From Sporosarcina ureae (GTDB lineage: Bacteria > Bacillota > Bacilli > Bacillales_A > Planococcaceae), in contig NZ_CP015348.1 of the NCBI RefSeq assembly GCF_002109325.1, positions 2,419,501 to 2,483,500 on the forward strand: a DNA stretch of 64,000 bases. The letters run 5' to 3'. The notes under the pieces were generated by a model. That model was not told the origin of the DNA, ran no database searches, and was given only the letters and a program-made list of their open reading frames with translations. Made by a program: the position numbers and the translations under genes. Of this stretch, positions 8,904 to 16,332 are shown piece after piece; position 1 is the stretch's first letter, and every line of letters begins with the position of its first letter.

Positions 8904-10376
8904 ATGTTGCAAGTGGAAAATTTATCGGGAGGCTACGGCAAGGAACCGATTGTGCGAAATGTGTCGTTCCACGTGGAAAAAGGAGAAGTTCTTGGGATTT
9001 TAGGTCCGAATGGTAGTGGTAAATCGACGTTATTGAAGATTATTTCGGGAATTTTGCCGAAACAAAGCGGCAAGGTAATGATAGCTGGAAAGCCTTCTGG
9101 TGCGTATACACAAAAGCAATTTGCCCAACAAGTAGCGGTCCTTCCACAACTCCATGCCCATGCGTTTTCGCATACAGTGAAAGACACCGTGGCACTCGGC
9201 CGTTATCCATATCAGTCAGGAATTTTCTCGAGTTGGTCGGAGCTGGACGAGCAAGCTGTACAGGAAGCGATGCACCATACAGGCGTCACACGATATGAAA
9301 ATACTCCAATTGAATTATTATCAGGGGGCGAGCAACAGCGCGTATTCGTTGCCCAAGCACTCGCTCAGCAAGCGCCTATTTTATTATTGGATGAACCAAC
9401 GAACCATCTTGATATCGCGCACCAGCAACAATTGCTCGATACAATCCGCAATCAAGCAAGACAGAAGGGGATCACGGTCATCTCGGTCTTTCACGACATT
9501 AACTTGGCTGCTCTCTATTGTGATCGCTTGTTGTTGTTGAAGAACGGGGAAGTCGCATCGATCGGCGTGCCGCAAGATGTCGTACTCGAACAAGAAATTC
9601 ATGAAGTGTACAATGCGCGCGTTAAAACACAACCGCACCCCGAAATGCCGAAGCCTCAAATGACGCTATTGCCGAACTTGCAAGAAAAGGTGGAGCTGTT
9701 TTGTGTAAAGAAAGCAGACGTTTCGATTCAGCGAGATCACGTATTATTGCAATCAAGCCAGCCGCTGAAGACGATTTCCTCTGCAGTACATAATGCAGGC
9801 CTTGGCTGGTACCGGACGTTTGTCAATCGAGGTGTACGTGCGGATTATATGATCGATGATGTACAGCGCGAGAACACCGAATACTTGCGCGCGCTAGGTT
9901 ATCATCTAACAGACACGGTCGCCATGATGACTGCAGTCAGTCCTGAACATGTTGAAGTCGAAGAATACGAAGGGGAATTCGGTTCAATCGTTGTAGTAGT
10001 AACAGCGGGTATTGGAAACGCTGTCGACGTCTCGAAGTCTTGGTTACGAGAAGATATTCCGTACATCGGTACAATCAATACGTGGGTATTCATTAATGGC
10101 GAATTAAGTGAGGAAGGGTTCGTTCAGGCGTTGATCACAGCGACCGAAGCGAAAGTGAAAGCACTGCAAGACGAGAAAGTGAAGGATCCCGAGTCTGGAA
10201 CGCTAGCAACCGGTACATCGACCGACAGTCTGTTGATTGCGTCTACACAGCAAGGAACGTATTTGCCTTATGCCGGACCGATTACGCAACTCGGAAAACT
10301 GATTGGTAAAGGCGTTTACGAGTGTACAGTGCGGGCTATTCACTCCTATCGTTTAGCAGTAGGTGATGACAGATGA
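8904..10376 (+). CDS. ABC transporter ATPase fused to adenosylcobinamide amidohydrolase (BtuD-CbiZ)
   Basis: A two-domain protein of about 490 residues. Residues 1-240 are an ABC ATPase with Walker A GPNGSGKST (34-42), a LSGGEQQR signature near 138, Walker B LLLDEPTNHLD near 160 and a switch His (SVFHDIN). After a linker, residues from about 260 to the end are a CbiZ domain (GLGWYRTFVNRGV; VVVTAGIGNAVD; GTINTWVFING). CbiZ cleaves the aminopropanol side chain of adenosylcobinamide to give adenosylcobyric acid, so imported cobinamide can be re-amidated with the cell's own linker. The start may be ATG 8904 or GTG 8898; the latter overlaps the btuC stop. The 3' end overlaps cbiB (ATGA). B. subtilis YvrA is a comparable fusion. 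Confidence 0.93.
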   Translation: MLQVENLSGGYGKEPIVRNVSFHVEKGEVLGILGPNGSGKSTLLKIISGILPKQSGKVMIAGKPSGAYTQKQFAQQVAVLPQLHAHAFSHTVKDTVALGRYPYQSGIFSSWSELDEQAVQEAMHHTGVTRYENTPIELLSGGEQQRVFVAQALAQQAPILLLDEPTNHLDIAHQQQLLDTIRNQARQKGITVISVFHDINLAALYCDRLLLLKNGEVASIGVPQDVVLEQEIHEVYNARVKTQPHPEMPKPQMTLLPNLQEKVELFCVKKADVSIQRDHVLLQSSQPLKTISSAVHNAGLGWYRTFVNRGVRADYMIDDVQRENTEYLRALGYHLTDTVAMMTAVSPEHVEVEEYEGEFGSIVVVVTAGIGNAVDVSKSWLREDIPYIGTINTWVFINGELSEEGFVQALITATEAKVKALQDEKVKDPESGTLATGTSTDSLLIASTQQGTYLPYAGPITQLGKLIGKGVYECTVRAIHSYRLAVGDDR

Positions 10377-11329
10377 TTCCTGCTCATTTCATTGCGATCG
10401 CGATCGGCATGGTGCTCGACCGTCTCATCGGAGATCCACCCAACTGGCCGCATCCCGTGAAGTTGCTCGGTACGACAATTGGAAACTTGACGAAGCTGTT
10501 GAATAAAGGTCGCATGCGTACAATTAAAGGTGCCATACTCTGGCTGTTTGTTTGCATGACAACGTTTCTACTCGTGATTTGGCTCGTCAGTATCGCCTAT
10601 CGTCTTCATTTGCTAGTAGGTATCGCAGTCGAAGCGTTGCTTATTGCGGCAGGACTTGCACAAAAAAGTTTGCGTGATGCAGCGCTTGAAGTTTACAAAC
10701 CATTACAATCTAAAGGTTTGAAAGAAGCACGTGAGAAACTAAGTTGGATTGTGGGTAGGGATACGAAGAAGCTCGATGAGAGTGAAATATCACGCGCCAC
10801 GATCGAAACTGTTTCAGAAAACACGTCTGACGGTGTCACCGCTCCGTTATTTTGGGCATTCTTGCTTGGTGCACCTGGCTTATGGCTATATAAAGCGGTC
10901 AATACACTCGATTCCATGATTGGCTATAAAGATGAGCGCTATCGTGAATTTGGAAAAGTTTCAGCGCGTATGGATGATCTCTTTAACTGGATCCCTTCAA
11001 GAATTACAGGATTGCTTATTCTATTGTTCACTCCAAATGAAGGCGGACATTCATTGAAACAGCGGATTAGCGGTTGGTTAGGTGATGCCAAAAAGCATAT
11101 GAGCCCCAATAGTGGCTATCTGGAAGCGGCTACTGCTTGGCAACTCAATATTCAGTTAGGCGGTAGTAGTACATATCGAGGTGTAGTATCAAAACGGGCG
11201 ATACTTGGTCCGGCAGTCATTGCGAATAAAGAACATATCCGCTCCGCTACCTATCAAATGCAACTTGTGTCTTGGACATTCTGGTCGCTAGGCACAGTAC
11301 TAGGAGGGATTTTCTATGCGATTGCCTGA
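10373..11329 (+). CDS. cbiB: Adenosylcobinamide-phosphate synthase (CbiB/CobD)
   Basis: A membrane enzyme that joins adenosylcobyric acid to (R)-1-amino-2-propanol O-phosphate. It has 318 residues with several hydrophobic segments. Family blocks seen are DRLIGDPPNWPHPVKLLG at the start, SENTSDGVTAPLFWAFLLGAPG, KAVNTLDSMIGYKDERYREFGKVSARMDD and a C-terminal LGG. It overlaps the preceding gene by four bases and the following one by 14. Logically it follows CbiZ, whose product it consumes. Confidence 0.96.
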   Translation: MIPAHFIAIAIGMVLDRLIGDPPNWPHPVKLLGTTIGNLTKLLNKGRMRTIKGAILWLFVCMTTFLLVIWLVSIAYRLHLLVGIAVEALLIAAGLAQKSLRDAALEVYKPLQSKGLKEAREKLSWIVGRDTKKLDESEISRATIETVSENTSDGVTAPLFWAFLLGAPGLWLYKAVNTLDSMIGYKDERYREFGKVSARMDDLFNWIPSRITGLLILLFTPNEGGHSLKQRISGWLGDAKKHMSPNSGYLEAATAWQLNIQLGGSSTYRGVVSKRAILGPAVIANKEHIRSATYQMQLVSWTFWSLGTVLGGIFYAIA

Positions 11330-12389
11330 ACATGGCGCGAACAGCAAACGATTATATGCATCAATGAATATTCCCCTGCCTGAAGAAGTGCTCGATTTTA
11401 GTGAAAACTGTAATCCGGTAGGGCCACCGCCATCCATAGTGGAGGCTTGGCCAGAATTACTCACTACGCTCAACAGCTACCCAGATCCGGACGGACAGCC
11501 TTTCCTTTTTGCGGTTTCGACTTTTCATCAAGTCGAAGAACGACAAGTACTCGTTGGTAACGGTGCAGCGGAACTTCTATCGTTATTGGCTGGGCATTAC
11601 CAGGGTAAACGGGTGCTGCTAATTGACCCCACGTTCTCTGAGTATCGTGCTACGCTTATAGCGAACGGAGCGGAAGTAGTATCGCTTCAGGCTAATGAGA
11701 CAGACGGTTTTCAATTGCCCATGCAGCGTATTCTTGAGTCGTTACCAAAAGTGAATGCAATCTATATTTGCACACCGAATAATCCGACGGGGATATTGCC
11801 TACAAAAAGTGAGTTACTGAAGATTATAGAAGCCGCTAAAAATAGCGGAACAGACGTCGTTCTGGATGAAGCATTCATTGATTTCGTCGATGAAGCAAAG
11901 TCCTTCATTTCGCAAGTGGCTAACTATCCGAACTTGTTGATAGTACGTTCGATGACGAAAATGTACGCGATTCCGGGTATTCGTTTAGGATATTTGATCG
12001 CCCATCCTGAGCGTATCGAATCGCTGAAACTGCGGGCGTCACATTGGCATGTGAACGGGCTCGCCGCTGAAATCGGTGTATGGTGTTTGCGTGAAGACGC
12101 TTATCGTGAGCAAGCGATTCAACACGCACAAAGAGAACGATTGAAGATGAAACAGTTTTTGCGCTCACATGATTGCAAAGTACTTGATTCCTCAGCAAAT
12201 TATCTCGTCATGAAACCGAAACAAGATGGGAAAAAACTTTATCACGATTTATTAAAACAAGGCATCGTCCTTCGCCATTCGGAAAACTTCCGCGGGATGG
12301 ATGGACGCTGGTTACGTATTGGCATGAAGTCCGAAAAGATGATGGACACACTGCGGGAGGCGATGGATCAATGGTTCAAGGAACAGTAA
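11316..12389 (+). CDS. cobD: Threonine-phosphate decarboxylase (CobD, aminotransferase fold)
   Basis: A PLP-dependent, class I/II aminotransferase-fold protein of 357 residues, close to histidinol-phosphate aminotransferase. In this operon it is expected to decarboxylate L-threonine O-3-phosphate to the aminopropanol phosphate used by CbiB. Visible motifs are HGAN near the N-terminus, DFSENCNPVGPP, the CTPNNPTG block, VVLDEAFIDF and the PLP-lysine region SMTKMYAIPGIRLGY. It overlaps cbiB and cobU. Assignment over HisC rests on context and on the HGAN/DFSEN start typical of CobD. Confidence 0.9.
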   Translation: MRLPEHGANSKRLYASMNIPLPEEVLDFSENCNPVGPPPSIVEAWPELLTTLNSYPDPDGQPFLFAVSTFHQVEERQVLVGNGAAELLSLLAGHYQGKRVLLIDPTFSEYRATLIANGAEVVSLQANETDGFQLPMQRILESLPKVNAIYICTPNNPTGILPTKSELLKIIEAAKNSGTDVVLDEAFIDFVDEAKSFISQVANYPNLLIVRSMTKMYAIPGIRLGYLIAHPERIESLKLRASHWHVNGLAAEIGVWCLREDAYREQAIQHAQRERLKMKQFLRSHDCKVLDSSANYLVMKPKQDGKKLYHDLLKQGIVLRHSENFRGMDGRWLRIGMKSEKMMDTLREAMDQWFKEQ

Positions 12390-12943
12390 CATTCATCAGT
12401 GGTGGAGCGCGTAGTGGGAAAAGTGCGTATGCAGAACGTCTTCTTACGGATCAATCAGCAGGCCGTCTTGTCTATATCGCATCCGGCATAGCATCTGATG
12501 ACGAAATGAAGCAACGGATCGATAAGCATAAAGAAGATCGCCGAGACGCGGACTGGCTTACGATTGAACAACCGAAGAATCTCCATGAAGCGTTGCCGTT
12601 TTTGCAACCGGGTGATCTTGTACTTTGGGATTGTCTGACAACTTGGCTCGCCAATGAATTGTACGAAGGGTACGAAGAAGGCACACCTTGCGTTCATCGC
12701 CCAGGGTGCTTGGAACAAAAACAGAAACAATTACTTCATACGATTATGCAAATGAACGAAGTCGTCGCTCATCTAGTCATCGTATCTAACGAAGTCCTCG
12801 ATGAGTGGGTGCGATACGGAGAAGAGACGGAAATCTACCGCCAAACGATCGGCACATTGCATCAGCGAATCGTTGAGCTAGCAGACCAGGCGATTGAGAT
12901 GGACCACGGGATTCCAATTGTTTGGAAAGGTGAGAAGTTATGA
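12371..12943 (+). CDS. cobU: Adenosylcobinamide kinase / guanylyltransferase (CobU/CobP)
   Basis: A bifunctional enzyme of nucleotide-loop assembly. It phosphorylates adenosylcobinamide and transfers GMP to it. At 190 residues it is of normal length. The P-loop GGARSGKS is at residues 11-18. The later blocks RDADWLTIEQP, LVLWDCLTTWLANEL and VSNEVLDEWV are all present. The C-terminal part is canonical except that the usual VAGIP is replaced by IPIVWKG. It overlaps cobD by 19 bases and cobQ' by four. A second, much shorter CobU-like protein is encoded at 15041-15424. Confidence 0.93.
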   Translation: MVQGTVTFISGGARSGKSAYAERLLTDQSAGRLVYIASGIASDDEMKQRIDKHKEDRRDADWLTIEQPKNLHEALPFLQPGDLVLWDCLTTWLANELYEGYEEGTPCVHRPGCLEQKQKQLLHTIMQMNEVVAHLVIVSNEVLDEWVRYGEETEIYRQTIGTLHQRIVELADQAIEMDHGIPIVWKGEKL

Positions 12944-13758
12944 ACGGATTAATGATCGTCGGCACAGCTTCAGATGTCGGCAAGACGATGATTTGCACTG
13001 CACTATGCCGATTGTTTTCGAATGAAGGCGTTCAAGTAGCACCTTTCAAATCACAAAACATGTCAGGCTTCTCCGAAACACTAGCAGACGGACGTGAAAT
13101 CAGCCGATCTCAATTTCAGCAAGCAGAAGCGGCTCGCACGGAACCAATTGTTGAAATGAATCCGATATTGATGAAGCCGGGAGAAGACATGAAGGCAGAT
13201 GTTCTATTTATGGGCGTACCACTCGAGAGGGTAGACGGACAATACTTTCGAAAAGAGTGGTTCGATAAAGGACTCGAAACCATTCAGCAAGCACTAGATT
13301 ATTTATCCGATCACTACGACATGCTAATTATTGAAGGGGCAGGAAGTACTGCAGAAGTGAATTTGATGGATCGTGAGCTAACGAATATGCGCGTAGCAGA
13401 GCTCGCAGATGTACCGGTCCTGCTCGTAGCGGACATTTCTAAAGGCGGTGCTTTTGCATCGATTATTGGCACACTGCAATTACTATCGGAAGAACGACGT
13501 CGACGCATCAAAGGTATAATCATCAATAAGTTTTATGGGGACGCCTCTTATTTCGAAGATGGGGTACAGTTCATTGAAGACTATACAGGTATTCCCGTTG
13601 TAGGGGTCATACCCATCCTAGAAAACCATGGCATACCAGAAGAGGATATGGACCGGGAGACGCTTCCCGCAATGGAAGGTATAGATGTTTACGAACAATG
13701 GGCTACTCACGTAAAAAAACATATCAATTGGCCGTTAATTCAGACCATGTTGGAGTAA
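12940..13758 (+). CDS. Cobyric acid synthase-like protein, ATPase half only (truncated CobQ)
   Basis: A 272-residue homologue of the N-terminal, dethiobiotin-synthetase-like domain of CobQ/CbiP: P-loop GTASDVGKT (8-16), PFKSQNMSGFSETLADGREI, QAEAARTEPIVEMNPILMKP, IIEGAGSTAEVNL and a GGAFASIIGTL block. Normal CobQ is about 500 residues and carries a C-terminal class I glutaminase domain with a Cys-His pair. That domain is absent here, and the frame ends after an unrelated tail just 12 bases before cobS. There is no nearby remnant of the missing half in any frame. It is either a specialised short form or uses another amide source. It overlaps cobU by four bases. Confidence 0.85.
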   Translation: MNGLMIVGTASDVGKTMICTALCRLFSNEGVQVAPFKSQNMSGFSETLADGREISRSQFQQAEAARTEPIVEMNPILMKPGEDMKADVLFMGVPLERVDGQYFRKEWFDKGLETIQQALDYLSDHYDMLIIEGAGSTAEVNLMDRELTNMRVAELADVPVLLVADISKGGAFASIIGTLQLLSEERRRRIKGIIINKFYGDASYFEDGVQFIEDYTGIPVVGVIPILENHGIPEEDMDRETLPAMEGIDVYEQWATHVKKHINWPLIQTMLE

Positions 13759-13770
13759 AGGAGCGAGAAG

Positions 13771-14535
13771 ATGAATAGCATTTTACTAGCGCTCCAATTT
13801 TTCACGTCGCTGCCTGTCCATAAAGAGTTACCGCTCGGGAAAAAGGAAGTATCGGGCATGTATATCGCTTTGCCGTTTGTCGGTGGTGGTATTGGACTGT
13901 TACTCGCGGGAGTTGCATACATAACGAGTGATTTCAATAGTTTTCTTGCGGCTGTACTGATCTTGCTGGCAGGACTGATCGCAACGGGCGGCTTACATGT
14001 AGATGGCTTTGCCGACCTTGGTGATGCGTTCTTTTCCTATCAGGATCGGGAAAAACGTTTGACAATTATGGATGACCCCCGGCTCGGTGCGTTCGGCACG
14101 TTGTCGCTACTCGTTTTACTCTGTTTGAAAATCGGTCTGTTCATTGAAATCCTACAGCTCGCAAACGGTTGGGTATTGCTCGTGGCGGTGCCGATTCTTT
14201 CTCGCGCAGCTTTAGTCGCGTATTACACGCTGACGAAAACCGCAAAAACAAGTGGTATAGCATACTTTTTCAAAAATCATTTCCTACGTGGACGCATGTT
14301 GCTCGCTTCAAGCACAATCAGCATCGTGACAGTGGTTTTAGTAAGTATTCAATACCGTTCATTTGTACTAATTCCCGTCTTGCTACTCGTGATTTGCTTG
14401 TCTATTTGGCTATATAATCGCTGGACGATCAAACATTTTGGCGGTGTTACAGGGGATCTATGCGGTGCATTTATTGAAGGAATGGAGGTTTTATTATGGC
14501 TCGTCCTTATCGTTTATTTCTCATCCGGCATTTAA
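13771..14535 (+). CDS. cobS: Adenosylcobinamide-GDP ribazoletransferase (cobalamin synthase)
   Basis: A polytopic membrane enzyme that joins adenosylcobinamide-GDP and alpha-ribazole (or its phosphate) to form cobalamin. It has 254 residues, the normal size. Motifs are LALQFFTSLPVHKELP at the start, GGLHVDGFADLGDAFFS (metal-binding Asp cluster near residue 80), DDPRLGAFG and GGVTGDLCGA near the C-terminus. Start ATG 13771 follows AAAGGAGCG. Its last 40 bases overlap the cobC-like gene. With CobU it completes nucleotide-loop assembly; no cobT is seen in the window. Confidence 0.96.
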   Translation: MNSILLALQFFTSLPVHKELPLGKKEVSGMYIALPFVGGGIGLLLAGVAYITSDFNSFLAAVLILLAGLIATGGLHVDGFADLGDAFFSYQDREKRLTIMDDPRLGAFGTLSLLVLLCLKIGLFIEILQLANGWVLLVAVPILSRAALVAYYTLTKTAKTSGIAYFFKNHFLRGRMLLASSTISIVTVVLVSIQYRSFVLIPVLLLVICLSIWLYNRWTIKHFGGVTGDLCGAFIEGMEVLLWLVLIVYFSSGI

Positions 14536-15089
14536 AATCGACTTCGAACGGAAATGGGCAATACTGCGGCTGGACGGATTGTGATTTGATTTCAAATGAA
14601 GGAGATCCAATCGATTTTCCGGTCGCTGTGCCACATGTTTTTTGCAGTGATTTAAAGAGAACGATTCAAACGGCCGCCATCTATTTCCCACAAGCGACTT
14701 TTGAAGCGGATCCGCGCGTAAGAGAATGTAATTTCGGAGATTTTGAAGGCAAGACTTATGCGCAATTAAAAAATGATCCCGACTATCGTAATTGGCTGAA
14801 TGATCCGTGGCATGTACCGCCACGCAACGGCGAAAGCTTGGGACACGTAAAGTCACGCGTGCTGGATGCGTTAGCCGAATTACCCAATGACTCGGTTGTC
14901 GTGACACATGGCGGCGTGATCCGGGTAGTGCTTGATACGTTCACGCAAGACGACCGATCATTTTGGGACTGGGATGTATCGAACGGCTCAATCTGGCAAC
15001 TCGAGTGGGCTAGTAAGGAAGAGTTCAAGGAGGGGAAGCCATGCACGTCTTTATCGGAGGTGCCTATAACGGCAAAACAGACTATGTAA
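14496..15089 (+). CDS. cobC: Histidine phosphatase family protein, probable alpha-ribazole phosphatase (CobC)
   Basis: A branch 1 histidine-phosphatase (phosphoglycerate-mutase-like) protein of 197 residues. The catalytic RH pair is at 11-12 in LFLIRHLKST, where most relatives have RHGET or RHGQT, so the residues after the His are unusual. Further motifs are SDLKRTIQTA, VRECNFGDFEGKTY and VVTHGGVIRV (second catalytic His near 138). In this operon it is expected to dephosphorylate alpha-ribazole phosphate or cobalamin phosphate. It overlaps cobS by 40 bases and the next gene by 49, the largest overlaps in the operon. Confidence 0.85.
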   Translation: MARPYRLFLIRHLKSTSNGNGQYCGWTDCDLISNEGDPIDFPVAVPHVFCSDLKRTIQTAAIYFPQATFEADPRVRECNFGDFEGKTYAQLKNDPDYRNWLNDPWHVPPRNGESLGHVKSRVLDALAELPNDSVVVTHGGVIRVVLDTFTQDDRSFWDWDVSNGSIWQLEWASKEEFKEGKPCTSLSEVPITAKQTM

Positions 15090-15424
15090 GACGTTGGATT
15101 GGTGACAAGGCGGCATGTTTCTGTACAATGGATACAACCGCGACGGCCAAGCCTAGTGAATCACTTGTTATTAGTGGCTTACATGAGTGGTTGATGCATA
15201 CCGATAAAACGGAGGCAGAAGCACGCGATGCTGTACAGCAAATAATTAGCTCCGACACAGTTTTTATTCTAACCGACATGGGTCGTGGCATCGTTCCTCT
15301 TGACGCCAAACAGCGAGACCTTCGCGATCGGTGCGGCCGGTTATATCAACACTTATTTGCGGAAGCAACAAACGTCACAAGAATTTGGTACGGTATTCCA
15401 CACACAATCAAAGGAGTGAAGTGA
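15041..15424 (+). CDS. Short CobU-like protein (adenosylcobinamide kinase/guanylyltransferase paralogue)
   Basis: A 127-residue protein with a P-loop-like GGAYNGKT (6-13) at the very N-terminus. Its C-terminal half, DMGRGIVPLDAKQRDLRDRCGRLYQHL...IWYGIPHTIKG, resembles the end of CobU (the EVGxGVVP...FRDxxGxxNQ...GxPxxLK pattern). It lacks about 60 residues of the middle of CobU, including the segment with the guanylylated His. The full-length CobU is encoded at 12371. It may be a degenerate paralogue or a partner subunit. A strong Shine-Dalgarno AAGGAGGGG precedes ATG 15041, and the pduO-type gene starts two bases after its stop. Confidence 0.75.
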   Translation: MHVFIGGAYNGKTDYVRRWIGDKAACFCTMDTTATAKPSESLVISGLHEWLMHTDKTEAEARDAVQQIISSDTVFILTDMGRGIVPLDAKQRDLRDRCGRLYQHLFAEATNVTRIWYGIPHTIKGVK

Positions 15425-15425
15425 A

Positions 15426-16007
15426 ATGAAAATTTATACGAGAACGGGCGATAAGGGAACAACGGCTTTAATTGGAGGACGCGTAGCAAAAGACGACTTG
15501 CGCGTCGAAGCATACGGCACGATCGATGAACTGAATTCATTCGTCGGCAAGGCGATGACGGAACTCGACACAGAGAAATTCGCGGACATCCTAACTGACC
15601 TTGAAACTATCCAAAATGAATTATTCGACGGTGGCGGTGACTTGGCGAACGTCATGAAAGAACGCCACTACAAGCTCGACGAAGAGCCGATCACAGTTCT
15701 CGAGCAACGAATCGACAAGTTGATGGAAGAAGCACCTGAACTCGAACGCTTCATCCTACCTGGAGGATCACCAGCTGCTGCAACATTGCACATCGCGCGT
15801 ACCGTAACCCGCCGAGCAGAACGCGTGACGGTTACACTAATGAACGCAGCAGACGACGTTTCACCAGTCGTCGTGCGCTACTTAAACCGTCTTTCGGATT
15901 ACCTATTCGTAGCGGCACGCATTGTAAACGCACGTCTAGGAATTGCAGACAACGAATATGTCCGCAGTGCCAAAGTATTCCGCACAAGTGAGAAAAAAGA
16001 TAAGTAA
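15426..16007 (+). CDS. pduO: Cob(I)alamin adenosyltransferase, PduO type
   Basis: An ATP:corrinoid adenosyltransferase of the PduO/YvqK family, 193 residues, which attaches the 5'-deoxyadenosyl group to reduced corrinoid. Family motifs are present: KIYTRTGDKGTTALIGG at the N-terminus (ATP binding), AYGTIDELNSFVG, FILPGGSPAAATLHIARTVTRRAER and VRYLNRLSDYLFVAARIVN. It is the last gene of the cobalamin operon and ends at a strong terminator. Its product, adenosylcobalamin, is both the riboswitch ligand and the cofactor of IcmF, encoded about 10 kb downstream. Confidence 0.96.
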   Translation: MKIYTRTGDKGTTALIGGRVAKDDLRVEAYGTIDELNSFVGKAMTELDTEKFADILTDLETIQNELFDGGGDLANVMKERHYKLDEEPITVLEQRIDKLMEEAPELERFILPGGSPAAATLHIARTVTRRAERVTVTLMNAADDVSPVVVRYLNRLSDYLFVAARIVNARLGIADNEYVRSAKVFRTSEKKDK

Positions 16008-16020
16008 TTGCAGGGGAAAA

Positions 16021-16054
16021 GGGATGACAGGCTGAAGCTGTCATCCCTGTTTTT
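16021..16054 (+). terminator. Terminator of the cobalamin operon
   Basis: GGGATGACAG (16021-16030) pairs perfectly with CTGTCATCCC (16038-16047); a T run follows. Confidence 0.93.
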
Positions 16055-16060
16055 GTGTGT

Positions 16061-16328
16061 CGCTCTATTGAGTGGCGTGACCGCTCTATGCGGATGTTTG
16101 AGTGCTCTATCAGGCCGCGTGACCGCTCTATGCGGACATCTGAGTGCTCAATCTGGCCGCGTGACCGCTCTATGCGGATGTTTGAGTGCTCTATCAGGCC
16201 GCGTGACCGCTCTATGCGGACGTTCGAGTGCTCTATCAGGCCGCGTGACCGCTCTATGCGGACGTTTGAGTGCTCTATCGCGCCACATATCCGCTCTATG
16301 CAGACGTCCAAGCGCTCTATCAACTCCC
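16061..16328. repeat. Array 2 of 21-bp repeats (13 units, 42-bp higher-order period)
   Basis: Thirteen units begin every 21 bases from 16061 to 16313. Odd and even units differ systematically: one kind reads CGCTCTATGCGGA(C/T)GTTTGAG, the other TGCTCTATCAGGCCGCGTGAC. The array is thus also a 42-bp tandem repeat and is the most homogeneous of the five. It begins 7 bases after the T run of the operon terminator and ends five bases from the stop codon of the convergent alcohol dehydrogenase gene. Long frames on both strands are open through it because 21 is a multiple of three, with protein-level heptads such as ALSGRVT/ALCGRLS. They have no start signals or homology and are read as artefacts. 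Confidence 0.92.
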
Positions 16329-16332
16329 ACAA

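Noticed and set aside
16061-16328. CRISPR array
   Set aside because: The conserved part is only 8-9 bases, the variable parts are 12-13 bases and shared between units, and no cas genes are present.
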